Below, in pieces: positions 33,122 through 41,678 of a stretch of DNA of 64,000 bases. The position numbers were made by a program, and so were the translations under genes. The number at the start of each line of letters is the position of its first letter. Positions within the stretch are counted from its first letter, which is position 1. The notes beneath the pieces were generated by a model. That model was not told where the DNA came from and made no database searches. It saw only the letters and a program-made list of their open reading frames with translations. Source of the stretch: Amarobacillus sp046328225 (GTDB taxonomy: Bacteria; Chloroflexota; Dehalococcoidia; Tepidiformales; Tepidiformaceae); NCBI GenBank assembly GCA_046328225.1, contig JAXLWZ010000001.1, forward strand, positions 220,633 to 284,632. Direction: 5' to 3'.

Positions 33122-33997
33122 ATGGAACATCGCCTTGTAGGCGCCGCTCGTGATGAACGCTTCGAGGATGTGGCGGGCGTGCGGGGGCATGTCGAGGGTG
33201 GCGAATTCGGAGGGGTGCCAGTAGGAGAACGCCTGCCCTTCGCGCACGTCGATGTGCTCCTCGGGGATGTCGGCATCGATGTAGTACACGTGCTCGACCT
33301 CGACCGTTGATTCGGGGAGGTCCTCGCGGTGGAACGAACGGTAGAGCTTGAGCTCCTCCAGGAGGTGTCCGGTCTCTTCCTCGAACTCGCGCAGCGCCGC
33401 CGCGTCGGGGCTTTCGCCGTCGTCGATCAGGCCGCCGGGGAGCGACCACACGCCCGGGTAGCGGTCCGGCGGGAGGTCGTCGTCGCGCAGCTGGAGGAGG
33501 ATGCGGCCCCAGCGATCGATTTCGAGGGTCGAGACCGAACGGCGATGCGGGCGTTTCCAGGCCAGCCAGCCGCGATACATCTCGCTCGCAAGGACGGCTT
33601 CGAGCACGAAGCGGCCCGCCGGGTTCATGCGCAGCGACCGCGCTTCACCTTCGCTCCAGAAGCGGAAATCGAGGCCTTCGTTCACCTCGATCGCGGCCGG
33701 GTCGACCTCGTCGTCGGCGAGGAAGACGTGGAGGAGGCGCGGGCGCAGCTCCGGCCGGTCGCCGGGGGTGAAGGTGCGGAAGTGGCGCAGCCGCGTGAGC
33801 TGCACACCCGTCTCCTCGGCGAATTCGCGTACGGCCGTCTCGCGCGGCGATTCCTCCCCCTCGCGACCGCCGCCGGGGATGGCCCAGCGCCCGTACCCCT
33901 CGGGCGGGATGTCATCATCGCGCTGCTGCAGGAGCACACGCCCATCGCGGTCGAAGAGCACGACGGCGCTGCCCTCGTCGGGAGGTGTCAGGGGCAT
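33119..33997 (-). CDS. Tandem NUDIX hydrolase
   Basis: 292 residues with two complete NUDIX boxes: GREGEESPRETAVREFAEETG (GX5EX7REUXEEXG, near residue 46) and the second starting GLIDDGESPDAAALREF (near residue 189). Both have the catalytic REFxEE, so both halves could cleave nucleoside diphosphates linked to other moieties. The repeated LLLQxRDDDxPPxxYGxW phrase shows the halves arose by duplication. TATGCT lies exactly 6 nt before the ATG at 33997. The stop is TGA joined to GAGAAAA units. Confidence 0.86.
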   Translation of the reverse strand: MPLTPPDEGSAVVLFDRDGRVLLQQRDDDIPPEGYGRWAIPGGGREGEESPRETAVREFAEETGVQLTRLRHFRTFTPGDRPELRPRLLHVFLADDEVDPAAIEVNEGLDFRFWSEGEARSLRMNPAGRFVLEAVLASEMYRGWLAWKRPHRRSVSTLEIDRWGRILLQLRDDDLPPDRYPGVWSLPGGLIDDGESPDAAALREFEEETGHLLEELKLYRSFHREDLPESTVEVEHVYYIDADIPEEHIDVREGQAFSYWHPSEFATLDMPPHARHILEAFITSGAYKAMFH

Positions 33998-34003
33998 GGG
34001 GGC

Positions 34004-34009
34004 AGCATA
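34004..34009 (-). promoter_or_regulatory. -10 hexamer TATGCT, leaderless arrangement
   Basis: Minus-strand TATGCT ends exactly 6 nt before the NUDIX ATG. Confidence 0.5.
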
Positions 34010-34011
34010 GC

Positions 34012-34154
34012 TGAGAGAAAAGAGAAAAGAGGAAGGAGGAAAGGGGCTCGAGGCTCGAGGCTCGAGGCTCGAGGCGGGGCGACCCCGGGGGAGCCAGCCG
34101 TCCCGGGGCGGGGTTGATCCCCCTGGGAACTGGGAACTGGGAGCTGGGAACTTA
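34012..34154. repeat. Mixed heptad element: GAGAAAA, TCGAGGC left; GGGAACT right
   Basis: Purine units 34014-34046, four TCGAGGC units 34047-34075, core 34076-34123, GGGAACT units 34124-34152, ending in the TAA stop of the LacI gene. Confidence 0.9.
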
Positions 34155-35150
34155 CTGTGGCGCCGGCCCTACTGAACCGCGCCGGATATAGCGCGAGTCG
34201 TTCTCCACGGCTTCGCCCGGCTCTTCGCCGCGCATCGCCGTCAGTAGCTTGCACACCGCTTCGCTGGAGAGCCCGCGAGCATCGAAGCTGACCACGTTGA
34301 TCGGCGGGTCGTAGGCGTCGGCGAGCTCGGAGGTCGCGATTGAGACGACGGAGAGGTCGCGCGGGACCTTCATGCCCGCCTCGCGCGCGGCGATGAGCAG
34401 CCCCGGCAGGAGCGCCGAGGCGGTGAGCACGGCCGTCGGCCGCCCGGGTGCCGCGAGCATGGCGGGGAGCTGCTCGGCGCACTGTTCGCGCGAAACGAAC
34501 GTCCACGAGGCATCGGAGACGAAGGTGGCGCCAGCCGCGCGAATGCGGTCGCGCATCATCGAAAGGATGTCGCGCTGGGTGCCGCCGAGGCCCTTGATGG
34601 TGAGGAAGGCGAGCCGCCGGTGGCCGTTTTCGAGGCAGTCATCGAGCCCGGCGAGGGTGGCGTGCGTGCTCACCGCGCGCACCTTCGCCCCATCCCAGTC
34701 GGGCACGCCGGGGAGGCTGACGACGGGAATGCCCTGCAGCGCCTCCGGGATCTCGGGATCGACGGGCAGCAGCGGGTTCAGCACGACGCCATCGACGCGC
34801 AGGGCGGCGAGCGTCTCGAGGTTGCGGCGTTCGCGCTCGGGGTCCATCGCCGAATCCATGACAATGAGGGTGTAGCCAGCCTCGCGCGTGAGCTCCTGCA
34901 CCTCGGGCACCATGGGGCCGTAGGTGGGGTTCGAAATGTCCGCGAGCACGAAGCCGATGATCCCCGAGCGGCCGCGGCGCAGGTTCCGGGCGATGGGACT
35001 CGGGCGGTAGCCGAGCTCCTTGATGGCCGCCTCCACCGCATCGCGAATCACGGGGTGAACGGTGGCATCGCCGTTCGTCACGCGTGAAACGGTTCCGGTG
35101 GCGACCTTTGCGCGGCGGGCAACGTCCTTAATGGTGGGGCGGGGATTCAT
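34152..35150 (-). CDS. LacI-family transcriptional regulator
   Basis: 332 residues. Helix-turn-helix TIKDVARRAKVATGTVSRV at residues 6-24, hinge YRPSPIARNLRRG near 50-65, then a periplasmic-binding-protein-like sensor domain starting IIGFVLADISNP. Such proteins bind palindromic operators and respond to sugars or nucleosides. The ATG at 35150 is the conserved start; upstream frame is non-coding. It is divergent from a glycosyltransferase gene with 124 bp between, a possible target. No sugar-uptake operon is nearby. Confidence 0.9.
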   Translation of the reverse strand: MNPRPTIKDVARRAKVATGTVSRVTNGDATVHPVIRDAVEAAIKELGYRPSPIARNLRRGRSGIIGFVLADISNPTYGPMVPEVQELTREAGYTLIVMDSAMDPERERRNLETLAALRVDGVVLNPLLPVDPEIPEALQGIPVVSLPGVPDWDGAKVRAVSTHATLAGLDDCLENGHRRLAFLTIKGLGGTQRDILSMMRDRIRAAGATFVSDASWTFVSREQCAEQLPAMLAAPGRPTAVLTASALLPGLLIAAREAGMKVPRDLSVVSIATSELADAYDPPINVVSFDARGLSSEAVCKLLTAMRGEEPGEAVENDSRYIRRGSVGPAPQ

Positions 35151-35263
35151 CACATGAACACGGTAACGCCAGTCGCGTCCTAATACCAGTCCGTATGATG
35201 GGAAAAGTTGAACTTCGACGCCCAATTTGCCCGGGCGCGCCCACAATTGCCCCGCCGCCCGCC

Positions 35264-35269
35264 TATCCT
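35264..35269 (+). promoter_or_regulatory. -10 hexamer TATCCT, leaderless arrangement
   Basis: TATCCT ends 5 nt before the glycosyltransferase ATG at 35275. Confidence 0.45.
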
Positions 35270-35274
35270 GCCGC

Positions 35275-36273
35275 ATGCCCGGACCCACACCCACCGGCGA
35301 AACCGACGGCCCCGCGCTCAGCGTGCTCGTGCTCAGCCACGACTACGAGCGCTACCTGGCGGCGTGCCTGGAGTCGGTGCTCGCGCAGACGTTCCCCTCG
35401 TTCGAAGTCATCGTGCTCGACGACGGCTCCAGCGATGACTCGCTCGCCATCGCCCGCCGCTACGCCTCCGACCCGCGCGTGCGGGTGGTGGCGCACGAGA
35501 CCAACCAGGGGTTCGTGGCCACCCTGCGCGAGGGCACGGGCGTGCTTTCGCGGGGCGAGTTCCTCGTGATGGTCAGCGCCGACGACCTGGTGCTCGAACC
35601 GGAGACGTTCGCGCGGCAGGTGGCCGCCCTGCGCGTGAACCCGGCGGTGGCGGCGTGCATGACGGGCTTCGTGAAGGTGGGGCCGCGCGGCGAGCGGATC
35701 GGCCGGCGGCGGCTCGTGACGCGCCCGCGCACGCTCAGCGGCGATGCCTTCGTCCGTCGCGTGCTCACGAAGCGCGAGTTCTCGGTAATGCATTCGGGCA
35801 CGGTGATTCGCGCCTCCGCCTACCGCGCCGTGGGCGGTTACCGGACGGACCTCACGAACTACGGCGACTTCGCCCTCTGGATGGCGCTCGCGCGCGTGGG
35901 GCCGATCGCCATCCTCGATGCCGCCTGCTACGGCTATCGCGTGCATGGGGCGCAGATGTCGGGGAGCCCGGCACGGCGGCGGGCCGTGCTCCGCGAAGGC
36001 ATCGCCGTGGTGCGCGAAGAGGCCGCGATCGCACGTGCGCGGGGCGTGCGCGTATCCGATGCCCGCGCCCTGCGCGCCCGCGCCGCCGACCTCGCCCTCG
36101 CCGACGCCTTCGCCGGGCGGCGGATGCTGGCCCTGCGGCGCTGCGCCGACGTGCTCGCGGAGGTGCCCGCGATCGCGCTCACCTCGGCGGGATGGTGGAT
36201 GGCGGCCGTGCGCGCGCTGCTCGGCCGCCGCGCATGGGCGGCGCTGGCACGCTTCGCCCCAAACCGGGACTGA
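35275..36273 (+). CDS. Family 2 glycosyltransferase
   Basis: 332 residues, GT-A fold. N-terminal LSVLVLSHDYERYLAACLES, the nucleotide-binding VIVLDDGSSDDS (about 54-65) and the metal-binding MVSADD (DxD position, about 102) are clear; YGDFALWMALAR is the acceptor-side acidic segment. The C-terminus has a hydrophobic stretch (about 295-325) that may associate with the membrane. It probably adds a sugar to a surface polymer or lipid; no other glycan gene is adjacent. Confidence 0.88.
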   Translation: MPGPTPTGETDGPALSVLVLSHDYERYLAACLESVLAQTFPSFEVIVLDDGSSDDSLAIARRYASDPRVRVVAHETNQGFVATLREGTGVLSRGEFLVMVSADDLVLEPETFARQVAALRVNPAVAACMTGFVKVGPRGERIGRRRLVTRPRTLSGDAFVRRVLTKREFSVMHSGTVIRASAYRAVGGYRTDLTNYGDFALWMALARVGPIAILDAACYGYRVHGAQMSGSPARRRAVLREGIAVVREEAAIARARGVRVSDARALRARAADLALADAFAGRRMLALRRCADVLAEVPAIALTSAGWWMAAVRALLGRRAWAALARFAPNRD

Positions 36274-36288
36274 GCGGGTTCGCGGGAA

Positions 36289-36609
36289 TCAGCCGCCGGG
36301 CGCGGTGGGCAGCCAGCACGAGGAGAGCGGGTTCTTCAGCCGCAAGGCCGAGCCGCGCACCGGGCGAATCTCCGGCGTCGCGTGGCAGGGCGCGTGCGAA
36401 CGGCGAATCGAAAAGATCTCCGCCCCCGCCCGCTCAATCGCGCGGATGAGCTGGGCCAGGCTCTGGGACGACTCCAGGTCGATGCTCGAATCGCTCACAT
36501 CGACCGCCGTGGCCAGGCCGTCGCGCTTGAGCTGGGCGGCGAGGCCCACGGGCACGCGGTCGGTCTGGAAGGTGTAGGCGTTGGTGGCGAGAGCGGTTCG
36601 GTACTGCAT
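36289..36609 (-). CDS. 106-residue protein, function unknown
   Basis: ATG at 36609. Third codon positions are strongly GC, as in neighbouring real genes, which supports coding. The sequence suggests a small alpha/beta protein (VDVSDSSIDLESSQSLAQLIRAI) with three Cys near the C-terminus (PCHAT, SSCW). No ribosome-binding site or family recognised. It converges with the glycosyltransferase gene. Confidence 0.5.
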   Translation of the reverse strand: MQYRTALATNAYTFQTDRVPVGLAAQLKRDGLATAVDVSDSSIDLESSQSLAQLIRAIERAGAEIFSIRRSHAPCHATPEIRPVRGSALRLKNPLSSCWLPTAPGG

Positions 36610-36740
36610 GGTGTCGTTGCCCCGGGAGTTCTTGATCCCGATATGGTTGGAAACGGCCCCCGGGTGCCGCGCGAGAAGGGTGGGGAATCACCGATTCACA
36701 CCTTGTCCACCTTTACCAGCCCCGGGTGAACGCCACGCGG

Positions 36741-36776
36741 GAGTTCCCGGTCCCAGTTCCCAGTTCCCAGGGGGCC
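36741..36776. repeat. Partial heptad element, AGTTCCC arm only
   Basis: Four AGTTCCC-type units followed by GGGGG but no recognisable core or second arm. It lies in the gap 36610-36815, which otherwise shows no gene. Confidence 0.7.
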
Positions 36777-36815
36777 GCGCGGGAGGCTGAGACCGGTCTC
36801 GCCGGCTTCGTGCGC

Positions 36816-38048
36816 TTACGCCGGGGCGGGGCCGCCGATGCGGATAGGCAGGCCGAGCGCGCCCATGCCCAGCGTCTGCCGCAGCTCGTCCGTCTTCCAG
36901 GCCATCACGTTGCCGCCCACCATGTCGCGGAAGATGCGCTCGAGCGGGCGGCTGCGAACGTAGGCATGGGCTCCGCAAACGCGCATCGCCCCCGCCGAGA
37001 CCTCTTCGCTCATGCGCCGCAGGTGGTACACGGTGCGCACGATCGTGCGGTTGTATTCGTGCACGGTCGGGAAGGGTTGGGCCGAGCGGCGAACGGCGTC
37101 GTAGAGCACGGTGCGGCCGGTTTCGAGCCAGTGGTCGAGTTCGCCGATGCCCATCTGCGCCCACGGCTCGCCGCCGCGGAAGCCGGTCGTGCCGAAGACC
37201 GTGGAATCGCCCGCGATGAGGCCGTGGCGCTTGCCCACGTACTCCAGCGTGAAGTCCATCGCCGCCTGCGCGAGCCCGAGCCAGATGGCGCAAATCCCCA
37301 GCGCACCGCGCGCGCCGCGCTGCCCCAGTGCCGGGTTCGCCGCCGCCGCCTGCTGGATGGCGCGAATGATTGGGATGGGCGCGACCATCGCCTCCGTCCG
37401 CGGGATGCGCACGTTCTCGAAAGCGATGTCGTGGCTCGCCGTCGAGCGGTTCCCCATCGCGTCCCAGTTCTTGAGGATGGTCACCCCCGGCGCCGTCATG
37501 TCCGGCAGCGCGAGCACGAGGCCGGGCTCGATGCCTTCGGGCCGCGCGATCGTGCCCGCCGCCATCACGTACGAGGCGCCCTCGCTGTTCGAGGCGAACC
37601 CCACCGTGCCGTTGATGACCACGTCCGCGCCGTCCTCGGTCACGTGCAGGCCGCTGCGGCGGTTGTCGAGCTCGCCCGTGGGAATGCTCACGGGGCCGCA
37701 GACGAAGGCGCCATTCGCGGCGACATCGCGCAGGACGGCATCGCGACGCGGGAACGGGGGCAGCCCCGCCAGCGCCTCGATCGCGAACAGGTGCATGTTC
37801 AGCGTGACCGCCGTCGAGCCATCGCCGTAGGCCAGCTCTTCGATGATGCGGACCTGCGTCTCGGCGCTCACACCCAGCCCGCCAAGCTCCTTCGGCAGGC
37901 CCATACCCGGGAGCTTGAGGTCGCGCATCGCCTGCGCGTTCTCGAGGGCGAAGGTGCCGTCGCGGTCGTGGGCGGCGGCGCCGGCGGCGATGGGCCCCCG
38001 CGCGAGCTCGCGGACGGCGGCGATGAGGTCGGCTTCGGGGTCGGACAT
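36816..38048 (-). CDS. Acyl-CoA dehydrogenase-like flavoprotein
   Basis: 410 residues of the acyl-CoA dehydrogenase superfamily, FAD enzymes that oxidise acyl-CoA thioesters or, in some branches, act as flavin monooxygenases. Recognisable features are GLPKELGGLGVS near the N-terminus, NGTVGFASNSEGASYV (flavin/substrate loop), NWDAMGNRSTASHDIAFENV and the C-terminal helical domain with RTVYHLRRMSEEVSAGAMRVCGAHAY. The catalytic Glu cannot be placed with confidence. The ATG at 38048 has CCGGAGG upstream. Confidence 0.85.
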   Translation of the reverse strand: MSDPEADLIAAVRELARGPIAAGAAAHDRDGTFALENAQAMRDLKLPGMGLPKELGGLGVSAETQVRIIEELAYGDGSTAVTLNMHLFAIEALAGLPPFPRRDAVLRDVAANGAFVCGPVSIPTGELDNRRSGLHVTEDGADVVINGTVGFASNSEGASYVMAAGTIARPEGIEPGLVLALPDMTAPGVTILKNWDAMGNRSTASHDIAFENVRIPRTEAMVAPIPIIRAIQQAAAANPALGQRGARGALGICAIWLGLAQAAMDFTLEYVGKRHGLIAGDSTVFGTTGFRGGEPWAQMGIGELDHWLETGRTVLYDAVRRSAQPFPTVHEYNRTIVRTVYHLRRMSEEVSAGAMRVCGAHAYVRSRPLERIFRDMVGGNVMAWKTDELRQTLGMGALGLPIRIGGPAPA

Positions 38049-38170
38049 GGGAGCCTCCGGCGGGTAAGCAGCTTCGCGGGGACGGCTTCGAGGCTATCAC
38101 ACGCCCCCGGCCGTGGCGGCAAGCGGCGATACGGCCGGCCTGACCCCTCACCCTCGTTCGCGCGCATCGC

Positions 38171-38176
38171 TACAAT
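38171..38176 (+). promoter_or_regulatory. -10 hexamer TACAAT, leaderless arrangement
   Basis: TACAAT ends exactly 6 nt before the GTG at 38183. Confidence 0.55.
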
Positions 38177-38182
38177 CCCCGC

Positions 38183-39592
38183 GTGATCACCGCTCCCGAC
38201 CTCAGCCGCCTCTTCTCCCCGCGCTCCGTCGCCATCGCGGGCGCCTCCGCCACCGTCGATAGCCCGGGGCATGATTATGTCCATTCGCTGCGCGTGTTCG
38301 GCTTCGAAGGCGAGGTCTACCCGATCAGCCGCAGCGCCGCCGAGGTCGATGGCTACCGCGCCTACGCGAGCCTCGACGACGTCCCCGGAGAGGTCGACCT
38401 GGTGATTTCGTGCCTGCCCAGCTCGGCGGTGCTGGGGCTGGTGGCACAGTGCGCCGCGAAGCGCGTGCCCTTCCTCCATCTCTTCACGGGGCGCTTCAGC
38501 GAAACCGGCGACGCCGAGGCGGCGGACCTCGAGCGGCGGCTGCTCGCGGCCTGCGAGGAGGGCGGCGTGCGCCTGCTGGGCCCGAACGGCCTCGGGCTCT
38601 ACCACCCGGGCGGGCGCATCGCCTTCCGTCCCGACCTCCCGCGCGAGCCCGGGGGCGTCGCCTTCCTCAGCCAGTCCGGCAACAACGCCGTCGAGGTCGC
38701 GCTGCGAGGGAACGCGCGCGGCCTCCGCTTTGGCAAGGTGGCGAACTACGGCAACGGCCTCGACCTCACGCCCGCGCGCCTCCTCGCCTACCTGGCCGAC
38801 GACCCGGACACCACCGTCATCGGCGCCTACGTCGAGGGCGTGCCGGACGGCCGCGCGTTCTTCGAAGCATGCAAGCAGGCGGCCGCGCGGAAGCCCGTGA
38901 TCATCCACAAGGCAGGGCGCACGGCCGCGGGGGCGAAATCCGCTTCGTCGCATACCGCCGCGCTTGCCGGCTCCGCGCAGCTCTGGTCGGCCGCGCTCAA
39001 GCAGGCCGGCGCGATGGAAGCCCGCAGCCAGGAGCAGCTGCTCGATCTCATGGTCGCCGCCGCCCTGCTGCCGAAAGCCACCGGCCGGCGCATGGCCATC
39101 GTCGGCGGCGGGGGCGGGCGCAGCGTGCAATCCGCCGATGCCGCCGAGGAGAACGGCTTCGAGGTCGTGCCCCTGCCGGACGCCGTGCGCGAACAGGTGC
39201 GCGCGAAAGCTCCCATGCTCGCCGACTGGGTGGGCAACCCCGTCGACCAATCGATCCTCGCCGGCAGCGGCCTCTCCTCGAACGGGCTGCTCGAACTGAT
39301 GCTTGCCGACGACGCCTACGACGTCGCGATCGCGAACGTCGGGGAGGACTGGTTCCTCGGCCGGCCCGGGGGCGGCGACCGCCTGAAGCACGCCTGCAAC
39401 CGCCTGGCCGCCATCGCCGCGAATTCGCCCAAGCCCGTCGCCGTCGTCCTCGGCGCCACGGAAACGAACGAACCCGAATACCGCCAAATCCTGGACGAAG
39501 TGCGCGACACCCTCATCGCGCGCGGCCTCGCCGTCTTCCCCAGCGTCGAACGGGCGGCGTGGGTCCTGGGAGTGCTGAGTCCTGAGTGCTGA
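38183..39592 (+). CDS. CoA-binding / ADP-forming acyl-CoA synthetase alpha-like protein
   Basis: 469 residues similar to the alpha part of ADP-forming acetyl-CoA synthetases. It has an N-terminal CoA-binding Rossmann domain (PRSVAIAGASATVDSPGHDY), LLGPNGLGLYHP, then a succinyl-CoA-ligase-like domain with FLSQSGNNAVEV and SSHTAALAGS, where His near 256 corresponds to the phospho-histidine. The ATP-grasp beta subunit is absent and not adjacent. It is divergent from the acyl-CoA dehydrogenase gene, suggesting a shared acyl-CoA pathway. The last residues VLSPEC and the TGA stop come from a TGCTGAG array. Confidence 0.85.
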   Translation: MITAPDLSRLFSPRSVAIAGASATVDSPGHDYVHSLRVFGFEGEVYPISRSAAEVDGYRAYASLDDVPGEVDLVISCLPSSAVLGLVAQCAAKRVPFLHLFTGRFSETGDAEAADLERRLLAACEEGGVRLLGPNGLGLYHPGGRIAFRPDLPREPGGVAFLSQSGNNAVEVALRGNARGLRFGKVANYGNGLDLTPARLLAYLADDPDTTVIGAYVEGVPDGRAFFEACKQAAARKPVIIHKAGRTAAGAKSASSHTAALAGSAQLWSAALKQAGAMEARSQEQLLDLMVAAALLPKATGRRMAIVGGGGGRSVQSADAAEENGFEVVPLPDAVREQVRAKAPMLADWVGNPVDQSILAGSGLSSNGLLELMLADDAYDVAIANVGEDWFLGRPGGGDRLKHACNRLAAIAANSPKPVAVVLGATETNEPEYRQILDEVRDTLIARGLAVFPSVERAAWVLGVLSPEC

Positions 39593-39680
39593 GTGCTGAG
39601 TGGGCAACCCGGCGCGAGCGTGACCCGGTGGGGTTGCCCCCCGTACTCAGCACTCAGCACTCAGGACTCAGCACTCAGTA
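39571..39680. repeat. Heptad element, TGCTGAG on both arms, right arm split by the IS
   Basis: TGCTGAG units 39571-39600, core 39602-39642, CTCAGCA units 39645-39678; the TA at 39679-39680 is the IS target. The array continues after the IS at 40879-40890. Confidence 0.9.
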
Positions 39681-40878
39681 GCGCCGCACGGGAATGGATG
39701 GCGGAATTGCTGAGGGGGTGATCGAAAGGGCATACTTGGGGCCGGTGGCGTTGGAGGTCTCATGCGCCGCGGCCGGCCCCTTGGTTTCAACGTTTGCCTT
39801 ACCCACGAGGAGCGGGCGCTCCTTCGGCAGCAGAGCCGCCAGTACACCCTGCCCGTCGGCGAATGGAGGAGGACGATGGCCATCCTCTACCTCGATATGA
39901 AGCTCAGCGAGAAGGAGACGGCCGAGCGCTGTGGCCTCGGCGTCCGGATCGTGCGCAGTGGGCGCGACGCTACCTGGAGTTCGGCATCGCGGCCCTCAAG
40001 GATGCCCCCGGGCGCGGCCGCAAGCCGGTCTTTTCCCCCTGAGGTTGCCGTCGAGATCGTGAAAATCGCCTGCGAACTGCCGGCCGAGCGCGATGCTCCG
40101 CTGTCGCAGTGGGACTGCACCGAGATCGCTCGCCAGCTGCAGGATGATGGCATCGTCAAACAGATCTCGCGCGAGACGGTGCGACGCGTGCTCGCCCGCC
40201 ACAGCCTGCGGCCCTGGCGCGTCCAGGCCTGGCTCTCACCGAAAGTCCCGCGCGACCAGCAGTACCGCCAGCAGGTGGCCGACATCCTCGCGCTCTACAC
40301 CGGGCTGCTCGCCGCCGATGAACGGGTGCTGTGCGTGGATGAGAAGACGAGTCTCCGCCCCGCCGCGGACGGCGCCGACGCATCCCGCAGCCCCGGAAGG
40401 CCCGTCCGCATGGAGCACGAATACGGCCGGCGAGGGGCGCTGAACCTCTTCGCCGCCTTCGATACCCGCTGTGGGCAGGTGCTCGCGCGCACGGCGTCGC
40501 GCGCGCGCGTCCGAGTTCGTCGGCTTCCTCGAATACCTCGATGCCAGCCCTGACCCTTCGCTCACCATCCATCTCGTGCTCGACAACCTGCGCGTGCACA
40601 AGGGCAAGCTGGCGACGGCATGGTTCCGAGCATCCCCGCTTCGTGCCGCACTTCCCGCCGGTGCATTGCTCTGGCTGAACCAGGTCGAGCAGTGGTTTGG
40701 CATCCTCCAGCGCAAGCTGCTGGCGCGTCCCAACCATCCCAGTGCCGCCGCGCTTGCCGACACCATCGAGGGCTTCGTCGAACGCTGGAACAAAGCGGCT
40801 CATCCCTTCAATTGGACGAGCCGCTCCCTCTGCCGCGTCATGGCCGCGCCAATTCCGACACCCGTTTAGGTGGAGGAC
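39681..40878 (+). mobile_element. IS630-family insertion sequence, copy 2
   Basis: 1198 bp, inverted relative to copy 1 at 29611-30813 and nearly identical apart from small indels. TA is duplicated at 39679-39680 and 40879-40880. The target, read through the insertion, is the same array sequence as for copy 1, and the IS has the same orientation relative to the array. Confidence 0.92.
39762..40869 (+). pseudogene. IS630-family transposase, frameshifted
   Basis: Same protein as copy 1 but with other lesions. One A is missing near 39957 and compensated by an extra T near 40035, which garbles about 25 residues. Two bases are missing near 40500, shifting the frame before the second catalytic Asp, with further small losses near 40628 and 40670. 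The catalytic phrases CVDEKTS, LVLDNLRVHKG and LNQVEQWFGI are all still readable in pieces. The lesions differ from those of copy 1, so this is not programmed frameshifting. Confidence 0.85.
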
Positions 40879-40892
40879 TACTCAGCACTCCG

Positions 40893-40898
40893 TACACT
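40893..40898 (+). promoter_or_regulatory. -10 hexamer TACACT, leaderless arrangement
   Basis: TACACT ends exactly 6 nt before the ATG at 40905 and lies 14 bp beyond the IS end; anything upstream of the -10 is IS or array sequence. Confidence 0.5.
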
Positions 40899-40904
40899 GG
40901 CGCC

Positions 40905-41516
40905 ATGCCGACCCGCGTCATCATCCTTCGCCATGGCCAGACCTACGGGAACATCGAACAGCGCTTCTGCGGGCATTCCGAGACCGACCTCACGCCGCTG
41001 GGCATCGAGCAGGCGCGCGCGGCGGGGCGGCGGCTTGCCGCCGAAAGCCTCGACGGCGCCGTCGCGAGTGACCTTTCGCGTGCCCGCAAGACGGCCGAGT
41101 ACGCACTCGGGGAGGCGGCCGCCGCGCCCGCGCTCTCCATCGACCCGCGCCTGCGCGAGATGCACTACGGAGACTGGGAGGCGCACCCGGCCGACGTGCT
41201 GACCGAACGGTACCGCGACCACATGCGCGAGTTCTTCGCCTGCCGCCAGCACGCACCCAACGGCGAAAGCTTCCCGGCCATTCGCGAACGCATGGCCGCC
41301 GCCTTCCACGACGCCGTCCACGCCCACCAGGGGGGCACCGTCCTGCTCGTGACGCACGGCAACGCGATCATGGCGCTCGTGGCCGAACTGCTCCGCATGC
41401 CGCTCGAATCGACCTGGGCCACCCACTTCGACAACTGCTCGCTCACGCGCTTCACCGTCGCGAAAAGCGGACGCGTCACGCTCACGGCTTCGAACGAAAC
41501 GGGGCACCTCGGGTAG
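40905..41516 (+). CDS. Histidine phosphatase (phosphoglycerate mutase-like)
   Basis: 203 residues. The phospho-histidine loop is LRHGQTYGN (His near 10), with SDLSRARKTAEY, EMHYGDWE and the second His in VTHGNA. This branch contains broad-specificity phosphatases, alpha-ribazole phosphatase and true mutases; the sequence alone does not decide. The TAG stop is joined to an AGTTCCC array. Confidence 0.87.
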   Translation: MPTRVIILRHGQTYGNIEQRFCGHSETDLTPLGIEQARAAGRRLAAESLDGAVASDLSRARKTAEYALGEAAAAPALSIDPRLREMHYGDWEAHPADVLTERYRDHMREFFACRQHAPNGESFPAIRERMAAAFHDAVHAHQGGTVLLVTHGNAIMALVAELLRMPLESTWATHFDNCSLTRFTVAKSGRVTLTASNETGHLG

Positions 41517-41678
41517 TTCCCAGGCCCCAGTTCCCAGTTCCCAGGGGATCAGCCCCGCGCGGGTGAACTGGCCCGTTATGACGGGCACGGCCGTCCTGCG
41601 GGCCACCTGACTCAGCCCGGCGATACATCACCCCCAGGGGTAGCCCCCTGGGAACTGGGAACTGACCACTGGGAACTA
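41514..41678. repeat. Heptad element, AGTTCCC on both arms, linking two stop codons
   Basis: Starts at the TAG of the phosphatase gene and ends at the TAG (minus strand) of the Usp gene. AGTTCCC units 41516-41543, a longer centre, GGGAACT units 41648-41676. Confidence 0.88.

Noticed and set aside
29620..40869. Programmed frameshifting in the IS transposase
   Set aside because: The frame changes occur at different places in the two copies and a simple consensus is in one frame.
29611..40878. The two inverted IS copies as ends of a composite transposon
   Set aside because: The 8.9 kb between them holds ordinary chromosomal genes, both copies have the usual TA duplications of independent insertions in arrays, and both transposases are broken.
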